Below are positions 35,477 to 44,702 of a stretch of DNA of 64,000 bases, piece by piece. The position numbers and the translations under genes are program-made. Source of the stretch: Pseudooceanicola nanhaiensis (lineage in GTDB: Bacteria > Pseudomonadota > Alphaproteobacteria > Rhodobacterales > Rhodobacteraceae); contig NZ_JAIUZP010000005.1 of assembly GCF_020171315.1 (NCBI RefSeq), positions 434,001 through 498,000 on the forward strand, in the 5' to 3' direction. The notes under the pieces are model-generated. The model ran no database searches. It saw only the letters and a list, made by a program, of their open reading frames with translations, and was not told where the DNA came from. Each line of letters starts with the position of its first letter. The first letter of the stretch is position 1.

Positions 35477-36282
35477 CAGGCAGCCGCCTCATAGGCAGCG
35501 GCCTTCCAGAACAGCCGGTCGAAATTCTCCTGCGTGCGCGCCGCGAAGTCTGCGTAGTCGAGGCCGAAGGTCTCGGCCCCCACGCGGGCGGTCAGGGCGG
35601 AATAGGCGGGTTCGTTGCGGCGGCCGCGATGGGGCGGCGGCGCGAGGTAGGGGCTGTCCGTCTCGACGAGAATCCGGTCGAGCGGGGCAGCGGCAAAGAT
35701 CTCGCGCAGCTCCTTCGACTTGGGGAAGGCCGCAATGCCGGACATCGAGAGATAGAACCCGAGGTCGAGCGCCGCCTTCGCCAGTTCGGCCGAGGAGGAG
35801 AAGCAGTGCATCACGCAGGAGAAGGACGCATTCGCGTGTTCCTCGGCGAGGATGCGGGCCATGTCCTCGTCCGCGTCCCGGGCGTGGATGATCAGCGGCA
35901 GGTTGGTGCGGGCCGCGGCCTCGCAATGCAGCCTCAGGCTGGCCTGCTGCACCTGCGCCGTCTCGGGCGTGTAGTGGTAGTCGAGCCCGGTTTCCCCGAT
36001 GCCGACGAATTTGGGATGGGCGGCGAAGCCCACCAGCTGGTCGACGGTCGCCGGGGGCTGTTCGGTCACCGACATCGGGTGGATGCCCGCGGCGTAGAAG
36101 ACGCCCGGGTGGGCCTCGGCGATGGCGCGGACCTTGGGCTCCTGCGCCAGCTTGGTGCAGATGGTGACCATGCGCGTCACCCCGGCCTCCGCCGCGCGGG
36201 CGATGACATCGGGCAGTTCGCCGTCGAAGTCTTTGAAGTCGAGGTGGCAGTGGCTGTCGGTGATCTGGATCGGGTCGGTCAT
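35476..36282 (-). CDS. tatD: TatD family metal-dependent DNase
   Basis: 268 residues. Metal ligands are visible in ITDSHCHLDF, the ETGLDYHYTPE loop, LIIHARDADED, and SVMHCFSSS-like CVMHCFSSSAE; the final DRILVETDSPYLAPPPHRG is diagnostic. TatD proteins are 3'-exonucleases linked to DNA repair and degradation. The ATG at 36282 opens the conserved TIM barrel. It follows holB with a 151-bp gap and is coupled to the MBL-hydrolase gene. Confidence 0.94.
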   Translation of the reverse strand: MTDPIQITDSHCHLDFKDFDGELPDVIARAAEAGVTRMVTICTKLAQEPKVRAIAEAHPGVFYAAGIHPMSVTEQPPATVDQLVGFAAHPKFVGIGETGLDYHYTPETAQVQQASLRLHCEAAARTNLPLIIHARDADEDMARILAEEHANASFSCVMHCFSSSAELAKAALDLGFYLSMSGIAAFPKSKELREIFAAAPLDRILVETDSPYLAPPPHRGRRNEPAYSALTARVGAETFGLDYADFAARTQENFDRLFWKAAAYEAAA

Positions 36283-36300
36283 GTCTGTCTCGGAGGGGGC

Positions 36301-36342
36301 GCGCCCGGATGGCGTCGCCCGGATGGATGTGCCCGGATCGCG
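36301..36342. repeat. Three imperfect 14-bp repeats upstream of tatD
   Basis: GCCCGGATGG-type units recur three times at 14-bp spacing in the holB-tatD gap. No function is evident. Confidence 0.5.
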
Positions 36343-36433
36343 TGGCCCCGGTCGGGCCCTGCCGGTCTGCGGGATGCTCGGCCCCGTCATGCCCGGACGG
36401 GCAGGGGCCGCGGTGCGGAGCGCGCCACAGGCC

Positions 36434-37558
36434 TCAGCCCGCGGCGGTTTCCTGTATCTTGAAGACGGTATCAAGGATCAGCGCGGCAGGGTCAAGGTTG
36501 ACCGCCAGCCCGTGCTGCACCCGTCCGCCGATGCTCTGTGCCGCCTCGGCCCAGCGACGCGCTGCATGGGGATTGGGCGCCAGACGCAGCAACAGTTCGC
36601 CCTCGCCCCGGGCGGCCTGCGGTTCGGGCGGCAGGCCCGTGGCGCCAGTGCGGGCGATGCGCATCATCAGCAGGTCAAGGAGGGCCACCAGCAGGGCGCG
36701 TTTTTCCTCCGCCCCGCGGGCGGCGGCGGCATCGGCAAGGGCAAGCGCGCGGCCCCGGTCCAGCCGCGGCAGGTCGTGGAAGAGCGCCAGCAGGTCGCGG
36801 TACATCTCGACCCCGCCCATCTGCGCCAGCCGCACCGCCTCGCCGACGGAGCCCGCCGCGAGGGCGGCCAAGGCCTCTTCCGCGCCCTCGGTGGCGATGC
36901 CCGCCTGCTCCAGCGCAGCGGCGATCTCGTCGGGCGCGAGCGGCGTCAGGCGCAACTCGCGGCAGCGCGAGCGGATCGTGGGCAGGATCGCGGAGGGGCG
37001 GTGGCAGACCAGCAGCAGCACGGTGCGCGCGGGCGGCTCCTCCAGCAGTTTCAGCAGGGCGTTGGCGGCCTGCACGTTCATCTCATCCGCCGCGTCCACG
37101 ATGATCACCCGGCGCCCGCCGTCGGCCTGCGACATCTGCAGGAAGTGCTTCACCCGCCGCACGCTGTCGACGTTGATCTGCTGGCCGACGCGGCCGGTCT
37201 TCTCGTCCACCGGGCGGGTCAGCCGCAGCAGCGCGGGTTCCGATCCGGCCCGCATCCGGGCGGCGACGGGGTGGTCTTCGGAGATGTCCAGCGTCTCGGG
37301 CGGGGGCGGCGCGCCGAAGAGCCCGCCGCCGTCATCCTCGGGGGTGGCCAGCAGGAAGCGCGCGATCCGCCATGCCAGCGTCGCCTTGCCCACGCCGCGC
37401 GGGCCGGTGATCAGCCAACCATGGTGCAGCCGCCCGCCGGTATAGGCGGAGAGGAAGCCTGCCTCGGCCTCGGCCTGACCGAAGAGGCGCGGCGTGTCGC
37501 GCGGATGGGGGGCGCCCTCGATCCGGTCGGGTTCGGGCAGGTCTGCGGGATCGCTCAT
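36434..37558 (-). CDS. holB: DNA polymerase III subunit delta prime
   Basis: 374 residues. A clamp-loader AAA+ protein: P-loop GPRGVGKATLAW, DAADEMNVQAANALLKLLEE (Walker B/sensor region), and ILPTIRSRCRELRL with the SRC motif. It starts MSDPADLPEPDRIEGAPHPR, typical of alphaproteobacterial HolB. It loads the beta clamp with gamma/tau and delta. The start overlaps the tmk stop by 4 bp, the common tmk-holB pair. Confidence 0.94.
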   Translation of the reverse strand: MSDPADLPEPDRIEGAPHPRDTPRLFGQAEAEAGFLSAYTGGRLHHGWLITGPRGVGKATLAWRIARFLLATPEDDGGGLFGAPPPPETLDISEDHPVAARMRAGSEPALLRLTRPVDEKTGRVGQQINVDSVRRVKHFLQMSQADGGRRVIIVDAADEMNVQAANALLKLLEEPPARTVLLLVCHRPSAILPTIRSRCRELRLTPLAPDEIAAALEQAGIATEGAEEALAALAAGSVGEAVRLAQMGGVEMYRDLLALFHDLPRLDRGRALALADAAAARGAEEKRALLVALLDLLMMRIARTGATGLPPEPQAARGEGELLLRLAPNPHAARRWAEAAQSIGGRVQHGLAVNLDPAALILDTVFKIQETAAG

Positions 37559-38190
37559 GCCGGGGTCTCCGCCAGCCGGGCCTCGACGGCCTGCGCCACG
37601 TCGGCGGCCACGGCCTCCAGCGTGCGGTTGCCGTCGATCACCACGAAACGGTCGGCGTATTCCTCCGCCAAGGCGAGGAAGCCCTGCCGCATCCGGCGTT
37701 GCAGGTCGGCGCCGAAGGTCTCGAACCGTTCCTCGGTGCCCTGCCGCCCAAGGGCGCGGGAGAGGCCGGTTTCCGGGTCCATGTCGATCAGCAGGGTCAT
37801 GTCCGGCTCGCGCCCGATCATCAGGGCGTGCAGCTTGTCCACGAGGCCGCGCAGGTCGCCCCGCGACAGGCCCTGATACATCCGCGTGCTGTCGGCGAAG
37901 CGGTCGCAGACCACCACGGCGCCGCGCTCCAGCGCGGGCAGGATGGTGCGTTCCATGTGGTCGCGGCGTGCGGCGGTGAAGAGCAGGGCCTCGGTCTCGG
38001 CGGACCAGCGGTCAGGATCGCCTTCCAGCACGAGGCGGCGGATTTCCTCGGCCCCCGGCGAGCCGCCGGGTTCGCGGGTCAGCACGACCTCGCGGCCCTG
38101 CGTGCGCAGATGCTCCGCCAGCAGCCGGGCCTGCGTGGATTTGCCCGACCCGTCGATGCCTTCGAAACTGAGAAACAGGCCCTGTGTCAT
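37555..38190 (-). CDS. tmk: Thymidylate kinase
   Basis: 211 residues. Phosphorylates dTMP to dTDP. P-loop FEGIDGSGKSTQARLLAEHL, the DR motif VVCDRFADSTRMYQG, and a LID region RALGRQGTEERFETFG. It overlaps holB downstream by 4 bp and follows the carboxypeptidase gene by 41 bp. Confidence 0.96.
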   Translation of the reverse strand: MTQGLFLSFEGIDGSGKSTQARLLAEHLRTQGREVVLTREPGGSPGAEEIRRLVLEGDPDRWSAETEALLFTAARRDHMERTILPALERGAVVVCDRFADSTRMYQGLSRGDLRGLVDKLHALMIGREPDMTLLIDMDPETGLSRALGRQGTEERFETFGADLQRRMRQGFLALAEEYADRFVVIDGNRTLEAVAADVAQAVEARLAETPA

Positions 38191-38231
38191 GCTCCTGCTC
38201 TAAGCTGCGCGGGAGCCGCTGTCAAAACCCG

Positions 38232-39464
38232 TCAAAAACCGCCCTCGGGCCCATCGCGCAGCTGTTTGACCAGCTTGGTCGATGCGGTCCGCAGTCGGAC
38301 GCCGAAGCCCCCGGTCGGCACGTCCGACATGGCCACCAGTGGCAGGCTCTTCTCGGGCAGGCCCTCGGGCTTGAGGATCAGCTGGGCGACCTGATCGCCC
38401 GCCTTGATCGGGGCCTGAAGCGGGCCGTTGTAGACCACCTCGGCCGCCACCTTCTCGGCGTCGAGCACGGGCAGAAGGGCCACCTGATCCTGCGCCACCG
38501 TGAGGCCGACGGAGGGCTGCGCGCCCATCCAGACATCGGCGCGGGCGATCTCGGTGCCGGCCTTGGCTATCTGCGCTTCGCCAAATTGGCGAAAGGCCCA
38601 GTTCACGACCGAGCGCGCCTCCTCTGCCCGGGTGCGGGTGCTGTCCATGCCGGAGAGCACGAAGATCACCCGGCGGTCGCCCTGCTTGGCAGAGCCCACG
38701 AGGCCATAGCCCGCTTCCTGCGTGTGGCCGGTCTTGAGCCCGTCGGCGCCGATCCCCATGCTGAGCAGCGGGTTGCGGTTGTGCACGTTCTGGGGCGCGC
38801 GGCCGTCGAATTCGAACCGCTGCTCCGAGAAGAACTTATAGTACTCGGGGAAGTCGGTGATGATGTGGTTGGCCAGCAGCGCAAGGTCGCGGACCGACAT
38901 CCGGTGTCCATCGGCGGGCCAGCCGTTCGAGTTCGCGAAGGTGGAATTCGTCATGCCGAGCTGCTGCGCCCGCTGCGTCATGTAGCGCGCGAAGCCCGCC
39001 TCGGTGCCGTCGGGGCTGAGAGCTTCGGCGATCACGGCGCAGGCGTCGTTGCCCGAGAGCACGATGATCCCCTGCAGCAGGTCCTCCACCCGGACCTTGT
39101 CCGTGGTGTCGAGGAACATGGTCGACCCGCCGTAGTTCATCGCATGGGTCGAGACCGGCAGCCGTTCGTCCATGGTCAGCCGCCCGTCGCGCAGCGCCTC
39201 GAAGGCGACGTAGAGCGTCATCAGCTTGGACATGGAGGCCGGCGGGATCGGTGTGTCAGCGTCCTTGGCCAGCAGGATCGTGTTGGTCGTCTGGTCGAGG
39301 ATGAAGGCCGCCCGCGCGGAGGTGTCGAAGGCCCGCGCCGGCAGGGCCATCGTCAGTGCAAGCGCCGCCCCGGCAAGCAGCGTGGCGGCACGGCCAAGCG
39401 CAGGCTTCGGCAGGGCGGGCTTCCGCAGGGCAGGGCGGGGGAGCAGGGCGGTCATCATCGTCAT
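38232..39464 (-). CDS. D-alanyl-D-alanine carboxypeptidase (PBP5/6 type)
   Basis: 410 residues with a signal region ending near LPARAFD. Penicillin-binding motifs are complete: SxxK in PPASMSKLMTLYVAFEAL, SxN in VLSGNDACAVIAE, and KTG in DGLKTGHTQEAGYG. A C-terminal PBP5-type beta domain follows (from about 285). It trims the terminal D-Ala of peptidoglycan pentapeptides in the periplasm. The N-terminus MTMMTALLPRPALRKPALPK is long and basic; a start a few codons later cannot be excluded. Confidence 0.94.
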   Translation of the reverse strand: MTMMTALLPRPALRKPALPKPALGRAATLLAGAALALTMALPARAFDTSARAAFILDQTTNTILLAKDADTPIPPASMSKLMTLYVAFEALRDGRLTMDERLPVSTHAMNYGGSTMFLDTTDKVRVEDLLQGIIVLSGNDACAVIAEALSPDGTEAGFARYMTQRAQQLGMTNSTFANSNGWPADGHRMSVRDLALLANHIITDFPEYYKFFSEQRFEFDGRAPQNVHNRNPLLSMGIGADGLKTGHTQEAGYGLVGSAKQGDRRVIFVLSGMDSTRTRAEEARSVVNWAFRQFGEAQIAKAGTEIARADVWMGAQPSVGLTVAQDQVALLPVLDAEKVAAEVVYNGPLQAPIKAGDQVAQLILKPEGLPEKSLPLVAMSDVPTGGFGVRLRTASTKLVKQLRDGPEGGF

Positions 39465-39521
39465 CGGCCTCTTTCTGAAAGCCGCCCGGTGCCGCCACTG
39501 CGGCGCCGGGCCATGGTCAGG

Positions 39522-40493
39522 CTAGTTTGTCACGGCGTAGGCGTCGGTGAAACCGGTGGCCTTGATCTTCTTCAACAGGGCATCGCGTTCGCCGGTGGTG
39601 GTGGCGGGGCCCACGACCACGCGCCAGAAGGTCTTGCCCTGGGTGGTCTGCTTGCGGATCGTCGGAACCATGCCAGCATTGCTCATCTGGCCCGCCGCAT
39701 TCTTGGCGTTGGCCTCGACCGAGAAGATCCCGATCTGGAGATAGGGCTTGGACAGCGAGGAGGCGGGTTTCGCCGCCGGTTTCGGGGCTGCGGCAGCGGC
39801 AGCGGCGGGTGCCGCGGCAGCCGCAGGCGCGGTCATTGCCTCGGGCGACATGCTGGGACCGGGCCGGCTCTCGGCCTCGACTGCGTCGAGCGCCGCTGCG
39901 GCGCCGGGGGCGGGATCGAGCGTCGTCGCTTCGATCGCATCGGGCGCGGCCAGGGTCTCGGCCTCTGCCGGGGCGGGCACCGGGTCCTCGACCACTTCCT
40001 CGCGGCGCAGGGCGGTCACGTTCAGTTCCACGGGCTTCCCGGCCAGCATGCCCAGCGTCGAGGCCGCGTCGGACGAGACCTGCAGGCGCGGGCCCGGCAT
40101 GTCCCGCTCGCGCCGGAAGAGCGCGCCGATGACGAATTTGTCGTTGCTCTCGTTGCGGATGATCACCCGCTCGGGGTCGGTCACGTCGGGGTGGGCCACC
40201 CAGACACCGCCCAGCGAGGGCCGCCCGTCCCAGAGACCGGCCTCGGTCACCTGGAAGACCTCGGGGGCCTCGACGTCGCGTTCGATGAGCTTGGTGGCGC
40301 GGGCCGGGCCCGCCGCCTCTGCCGGGGCGCCCTTGGGGCGGAAGAGCGCGAAGTCCCCGCCATCCTGGCAGGCGGCCAGCAGGGTCACGGCGCAGGCGGC
40401 CGTCGCGAGGCCGCGCCAGTGGCGTCTGGTCCGCGGGTGGTTCGTGACGGTACCGATGGTTTCGGAACCCGTCGCGCGCTTGTGGAATGTCAT
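39522..40493 (-). CDS. SPOR-domain lipoprotein
   Basis: 323 residues. A basic N-terminus leads to the lipobox VTLLAAC (Cys42). Residues about 45-165 form a globular domain (GVWVAHPDVTDPERVIIRNE), then an Ala/Pro-rich linker, and a C-terminal SPOR domain from about 250 (YLQIGIFSVEANAKNAAGQM, TFWRVVVGPATTTGERDALL). SPOR domains bind denuded septal peptidoglycan, so a role at division is likely, in keeping with the carboxypeptidase next door (57-bp gap). The start at 40493 is the first giving a signal sequence at a reasonable distance; a start a few residues later is possible. Confidence 0.86.
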   Translation of the reverse strand: MTFHKRATGSETIGTVTNHPRTRRHWRGLATAACAVTLLAACQDGGDFALFRPKGAPAEAAGPARATKLIERDVEAPEVFQVTEAGLWDGRPSLGGVWVAHPDVTDPERVIIRNESNDKFVIGALFRRERDMPGPRLQVSSDAASTLGMLAGKPVELNVTALRREEVVEDPVPAPAEAETLAAPDAIEATTLDPAPGAAAALDAVEAESRPGPSMSPEAMTAPAAAAAPAAAAAAAPKPAAKPASSLSKPYLQIGIFSVEANAKNAAGQMSNAGMVPTIRKQTTQGKTFWRVVVGPATTTGERDALLKKIKATGFTDAYAVTN

Positions 40494-40732
40494 GCCTCGC
40501 CCTCTGCCCGTTCGCGGTCTTTGCCGCCTGTGCGCCGTTCTCCGGCTGTCCTGCCTCTGATGCGGCCCCATGCCGCCTGCCCGGCAGTGTAGCGGCTTGC
40601 AGGGATCAAGGAAAGCAGGGGCTGGGCTGTCGGCAGATAATCCCTTCGTGATCGGCGGTCTTTCAGAATCATTTGCCGCCGCTTAAGGACAACCGGACCC
40701 GGCCCCACGACCCGCCGGAGGCGCCCGACCGT

Positions 40733-40822
40733 GGAGGAGTGGCAGAGTGGTCGATTGCACCGGTCTTGAAAACCGGCGTGCGTGAAAGCGTACCGTGGGT
40801 TCGAATCCCACCTCCTCCGCCA
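40733..40822 (+). tRNA. tRNA-Ser(UGA)
   Basis: Acceptor stem GGAGGAG (40733-40739) pairs with CTCCTCC (40812-40818), discriminator G and an encoded CCA. Anticodon stem CCGGT/ACCGG encloses loop CTTGAAA with anticodon TGA (40767-40769). The long variable arm (CGTGCGTGAAAGCGTACC) is the class II serine type, and the T-arm GGGTTCGAATCCC is perfect. Confidence 0.97.
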
Positions 40823-41155
40823 CGTCGTGATCTTATCCACTTTGATGCACTGCCGAGAAGTGATTTGTTTCCTTTGTTTTTCTGGCGAATTTCGGCCTGA
40901 TACTGTGCTTTCAGTTCTGTTCGATGGTCCGTGTTTGCGCTCGCTGTGTGGTATGTCCCAGAGGCGCTGACGGGGGACAGGCGTGGGGAGTGCATTCAAA
41001 TCAGAACGAACCTACCTCCATCTGTGCATGAAACGATCGAGAACCGCTACGAACGTTTCGTCGTGTTTCGACGACCCGAATTGAGCCATCTCATCAACGC
41101 AACTGGAAACCCCACATCATCGGTCCATCCTCCTAAGTGACGGAAAGGACAGGCG
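40823..41155. other. AT-richer stretch between tRNA-Ser and the copper genes
   Basis: About 330 bases, less GC rich than its surroundings, with no supportable gene. The position directly 3' of a tRNA is a usual integration boundary, but I see no integrase and no second copy of the tRNA 3' end within the window. The copper ATPase promoter should lie here. Confidence 0.5.
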
Positions 41156-43609
41156 ATGGACCACGATCATTCCCATGACACCGCCAGCCAGGGCCTCCTC
41201 CGCGATCCGGTCTGTGGCATGGTCGTGGACCCCGACGCGGGAAAGCCCTCGGCCGAACATGCGGCGCACAGCTATCATTTCTGCTCTGACCGGTGCCGGT
41301 CGAGGTTCCTCGACGATCCGGAGGCCTATCTCACGGCGGTGGACCCTGTCTGTGGCATGGAGGTGGACCGCGCCAGCGCCGAGCACATGATCAAGCACGA
41401 GGGGGCGCGGCTCTACTTCTGCTCCGCCAAGTGCCAGTCGACGTTCGAGGCCGCCCCGGAAGACTACCTTGGCGACCGGCCGGCCGCAGAGCAGATGCCG
41501 GAGGGCACGAAATACACCTGTCCGATGCACCCGGAGATCATTCGCGACCAGCCGGGGGATTGTCCGAAGTGCGGCATGGCACTGGAGCCGATGACGCCCT
41601 CGGCCGAGACGGGACCGAACCCGGAGTACGTCGATTTCAAGCGCCGGCTCTGGATGGCTGGCCCGCTGGCCCTGGCCGTCTTCGTTCTGGAGATGGGCAG
41701 CCACATCGGCATCCCCTTCGCGGAATGGATCGGCCACAGGGTCTTCGGCTGGCTCCAGTTCGCGTTGGCCACGCCGGTGGTCTGGCTGTGCCGCACCTTC
41801 TTCAAGCGCGGGTGGGCCTCGATCGTGAACCGCTCGCCGAACATGTGGACCCTGATCGCTCTCGGCACCGGGGCAGCCTATGCCTTCTCCATCGTTTCGC
41901 TCGTCGCGCCGGGATTGTTGCCCGCGCAGATGGCCGACGGCATGGGGATGACGCCGGTCTACTTCGAGGCGACGGCGGTGATCCTCGTCCTTGTGCTGAT
42001 CGGGCAGGTGATGGAGCTGGCGGCGCGGGAACGTACCGGGGACGCCATACGTGCCCTGATCGACCTTGCGCCCAAGACGGCCCGCCGGGTGCGGGACGGC
42101 AAGGAGGAGGACGTGGAACTCGCGGTGCTCGCCGCCGGGGACATCCTCCGCGTCCGTCCGGGCGAGAGTATTCCGGTCGACGGGGTGGTGACCGACGGGC
42201 GCTCCTCCGTCGATGAAAGCATGATCACCGGCGAGCCGGTCCCGGTCGAGAAGACCGAGGGCGACGCGGTGACGGGCGGCACGCTCAACAAGTCCGGCAG
42301 CTTCCTGATGGAGGCACGCAGCGTGGGCGAGGAGACAACGCTCAACCTCATCGTGCAGATGGTTGCCTCGGCGCAGCGGTCGCGTGCCCCGATCCAGGCC
42401 GTGGCCGACCGGGTGGCCGGCTACTTCGTACCGGCCGTGGTGGCCGCGGCGCTGCTGGCTTTCGTCGCGTGGTGGGTCTTCGGGCCGGCGCCGGCGCTCA
42501 GCTATGCCTTCGTCGCGGCGGTCTCGGTGCTGATCATCGCCTGCCCCTGTGCACTCGGCCTCGCCACGCCGATGTCGATCATGGTGGCCTCGGGGCGCGG
42601 GGCCCGTGCCGGGGTGCTGATCCGCGACGCCGAGGCGCTGGAACGTTTCGCCAAGGTCGACGTGTTGATCGTGGACAAGACCGGCACGCTGACCGAAGGC
42701 AAGCCGACGCTGACGGATGTCGAAACGGGCGAGATGGACGAGGCCGAGTCCCTGTCGCTGGTCGCCGCGCTGGAGCGCGGGTCGGAGCATCCGCTGGCCG
42801 AAGCTCTGGTTGCCGGGGCCGAGGCGCGCGGGGCACGGCAGGTGGAGAGCCGTGATTTCGAGGCGGTGACCGGCAAGGGCGTGACCGGCATGGTCGACGG
42901 GCGCCGCGTTGCGCTTGGCAATGCCGCGCTGATGGCGGACCTCTCGGTCGATCCCGGCGCACTCGCGGAGCGCGCCGAGGCCCTGCAGGCCGAGGGCAAG
43001 ACCGCGATGTTCGTGGCGGTGGATGGGGCTGCCGCCGGGCTCGTCGCCGTGGCCGACCGGATCAAGGAGACGACGCCGGAGGCGATCCGCGCCCTTCACG
43101 GCCTGGGCCTGCGCATCATCATGGCCACCGGCGACGCAAAGGCGACCGCACAGGCCGTGGCGGGCGAATTGGGCATCGACGAGGTCCATGCAGAGGTCAG
43201 CCCCGAGGACAAGAACGCCCTTGTCCGCAGGCTCAAGGACGAGGGGCTGTCGGTCGCAATGGCCGGGGACGGCGTGAACGATGCCCCGGCCCTCGCCGAG
43301 GCCGACGTGGGCATCGCCATGGGCACCGGGGCGGATGTGGCGGTGGAGAGCGCGGGTATCACGCTGGTGAAGGGCGACCTCGGCGGCATCGTCCGGGCAC
43401 GTCGGCTGGCAGAGGCGACGATGCGCAACATCCGTCAGAACCTCTTCTTCGCCTTCGGCTACAACACCGCCGGCGTGCCGGTCGCGGCGGGGATCCTCTA
43501 TCCCTTCCTGGGCGTGCTGCTGTCGCCCGTCGTGGCGGCCGCGGCGATGAGCCTGTCTTCGGTCTCGGTGATCGGCAACGCCCTGCGCCTGCGGGCCAAG
43601 CGGCTCTGA
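41156..43609 (+). CDS. Copper/heavy-metal P1B-type ATPase with YHS and HMBD domains
   Basis: 817 residues. His-rich start MDHDHSHD, two YHS domains ([14 protein letters not shown] to FCSDRC, about 16-58; DPVCGMEVD to FCSAKC, about 63-104), then a heavy-metal-binding domain [20 protein letters not shown] (120-140). The ATPase core has the CPC motif [13 protein letters not shown], the phosphorylated Asp in [15 protein letters not shown] in [10 protein letters not shown], and [23 protein letters not shown] implies Cu(I) or Ag(I) export across the inner membrane. AAAGGA lies upstream of the ATG. It heads the rightward half of the copper island. Confidence 0.95.
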   Translation: MDHDHSHDTASQGLLRDPVCGMVVDPDAGKPSAEHAAHSYHFCSDRCRSRFLDDPEAYLTAVDPVCGMEVDRASAEHMIKHEGARLYFCSAKCQSTFEAAPEDYLGDRPAAEQMPEGTKYTCPMHPEIIRDQPGDCPKCGMALEPMTPSAETGPNPEYVDFKRRLWMAGPLALAVFVLEMGSHIGIPFAEWIGHRVFGWLQFALATPVVWLCRTFFKRGWASIVNRSPNMWTLIALGTGAAYAFSIVSLVAPGLLPAQMADGMGMTPVYFEATAVILVLVLIGQVMELAARERTGDAIRALIDLAPKTARRVRDGKEEDVELAVLAAGDILRVRPGESIPVDGVVTDGRSSVDESMITGEPVPVEKTEGDAVTGGTLNKSGSFLMEARSVGEETTLNLIVQMVASAQRSRAPIQAVADRVAGYFVPAVVAAALLAFVAWWVFGPAPALSYAFVAAVSVLIIACPCALGLATPMSIMVASGRGARAGVLIRDAEALERFAKVDVLIVDKTGTLTEGKPTLTDVETGEMDEAESLSLVAALERGSEHPLAEALVAGAEARGARQVESRDFEAVTGKGVTGMVDGRRVALGNAALMADLSVDPGALAERAEALQAEGKTAMFVAVDGAAAGLVAVADRIKETTPEAIRALHGLGLRIIMATGDAKATAQAVAGELGIDEVHAEVSPEDKNALVRRLKDEGLSVAMAGDGVNDAPALAEADVGIAMGTGADVAVESAGITLVKGDLGGIVRARRLAEATMRNIRQNLFFAFGYNTAGVPVAAGILYPFLGVLLSPVVAAAAMSLSSVSVIGNALRLRAKRL

Positions 43610-43713
43610 GGTGGGGCGGCCGGATATGGTAGCGGGGCAGGTGCCATCGTGCGGGGCTTGCAGCCTGCGGCCTGCGGCGTCCGGGGCGCGCGCGGCGGCG
43701 TCGTCCCGGTCGC

Positions 43714-43803
43714 GGCCCGTCCGGTGACCGAGGCCCGTCCTGTGATCGAGGCCTGTCCTGCGATCAAGGCCCGTGCGGCGATCAAGCCCCGTCCGGCGAT
43801 CTC
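43714..43803. repeat. Five imperfect 18-bp tandem repeats
   Basis: Units of the form GGCCCGTCCTGTGATCGA at 43714, 43732, 43750, 43768 and 43786. They sit between the copper ATPase and the next gene. The 18-bp period keeps frame, giving a six-residue repeat on the minus strand, but no gene is supported there. Confidence 0.85.
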
Positions 43804-43861
43804 GCCGGATTGACCGCGCCCCCGCAGCCACGGCATAGTTTCCGTCAGAACCGGAGGTCCC

Positions 43862-44179
43862 TTGTCGCGCATCCTTGCCATCCTCTTGCTGATCCTCTCC
43901 GCCTGGGTCCTCGTGCCCGGCGCGGCGCAGGCCCATGAGGCCGCGCCCAAGATGGCGCATGCGATGGCCTGCGACGCCTGCGCCGACATGGCAGGGGCCG
44001 CGCAGGGCGACCATGCGAAGGATTGCCTGCATGGCGCGGGCTGTCTCGGCTACGTGCTGGTCCCGCAGGAGGTCTCGGTCACGGTGTCGCGCCTCGTGGT
44101 TCGGATCGTCCGCCCCCATACGCCGCTGGCCCTGTCGTCGGTCTCCCTCAGGCTGGATGTGCCGCCTCCGCGCGCCTGA
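43862..44179 (+). CDS. Small exported Cys/His-rich protein
   Basis: 105 residues from a TTG start. CGGAGG lies 4 bases upstream of the TTG, and the frame opens a signal peptide (MSRILAILLLILSAWVLVPG...AQA), which together justify the start. The mature part has HEAAPKMAHAMACDACADMA and DHAKDCLHGAGC, four Cys with several His and Met, then a hydrophobic segment and a Pro-rich end. The residues suit metal binding. It lies in the copper island between the ATPase and a cytochrome gene. Family not recognised. Confidence 0.65.
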   Translation: MSRILAILLLILSAWVLVPGAAQAHEAAPKMAHAMACDACADMAGAAQGDHAKDCLHGAGCLGYVLVPQEVSVTVSRLVVRIVRPHTPLALSSVSLRLDVPPPRA

Positions 44180-44260
44180 CGTCATCCCCTGCCAGCCAGC
44201 GGCGCTGCCGCGATGATGACACCCAGCACGACACCCGCGTCGTGCGTCAGGACAAGACCC

Positions 44261-44701
44261 ATGAACAAGCTTATTCCGGCTGCCCTCGCAGCCGCCGCCG
44301 TTGCCATCGGTGCCTTCTACATGACACGCCCGCCGCAGACCCCGGCAGGGCCCGTAGAAACCGCATCGCCCGGGATGGGCGATCCGCTCGTCTCCATTGC
44401 TCTGCCCGACAGCCTCAGTGCCGAGGCGGCCCTTGGACAGCGCGCCTTCGAGGCGACCTGCGCGGCCTGCCACGGCGTGAATGCGACCGGCAAGATGGGC
44501 TTCGGCCCGCCGCTGGTCCACAAGATCTACGAACCCTCGCACCACGCGGACATTGCCTTCCAGATGGCGGTGCAGAACGGGGTGCGGGCGCATCACTGGC
44601 GCTTTGGCGACATGCCGCCGCAGGAGGGGCTTACCCCGGCGGATGTCGCCAACGTGGTGGCCTATGTCCGGGCGCTGCAACGCGCCAACGGGATCGAGTG
44701 A
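44261..44701 (+). CDS. Membrane-anchored or exported cytochrome c
   Basis: 146 residues. The N-terminal hydrophobic segment (LIPAALAAAAVAIGAFYM) may be uncleaved. Haem motif C67-A-A-C70-H71 (CAACHGVNATGKMGFGPPLV), with a likely axial Met in FGDMPPQEGLTPADVANVVA. Class I fold size. It ends 1 bp before the multicopper oxidase ATG, so it probably passes electrons to or from that oxidase. ATG at 44261 is chosen over an upstream ATG because it begins the signal region and has AGGACAAG upstream. Confidence 0.88.
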   Translation: MNKLIPAALAAAAVAIGAFYMTRPPQTPAGPVETASPGMGDPLVSIALPDSLSAEAALGQRAFEATCAACHGVNATGKMGFGPPLVHKIYEPSHHADIAFQMAVQNGVRAHHWRFGDMPPQEGLTPADVANVVAYVRALQRANGIE

Positions 44702-44702
44702 G

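Noticed and set aside
40931-41140. Short open frame between tRNA-Ser and the copper ATPase
   Set aside because: No ribosome binding site, no recognisable motif, and it lies where the ATPase promoter should be.
43714-43803. CRISPR array
   Set aside because: The five 18-bp units are contiguous with no unique spacers, so this is a tandem repeat.
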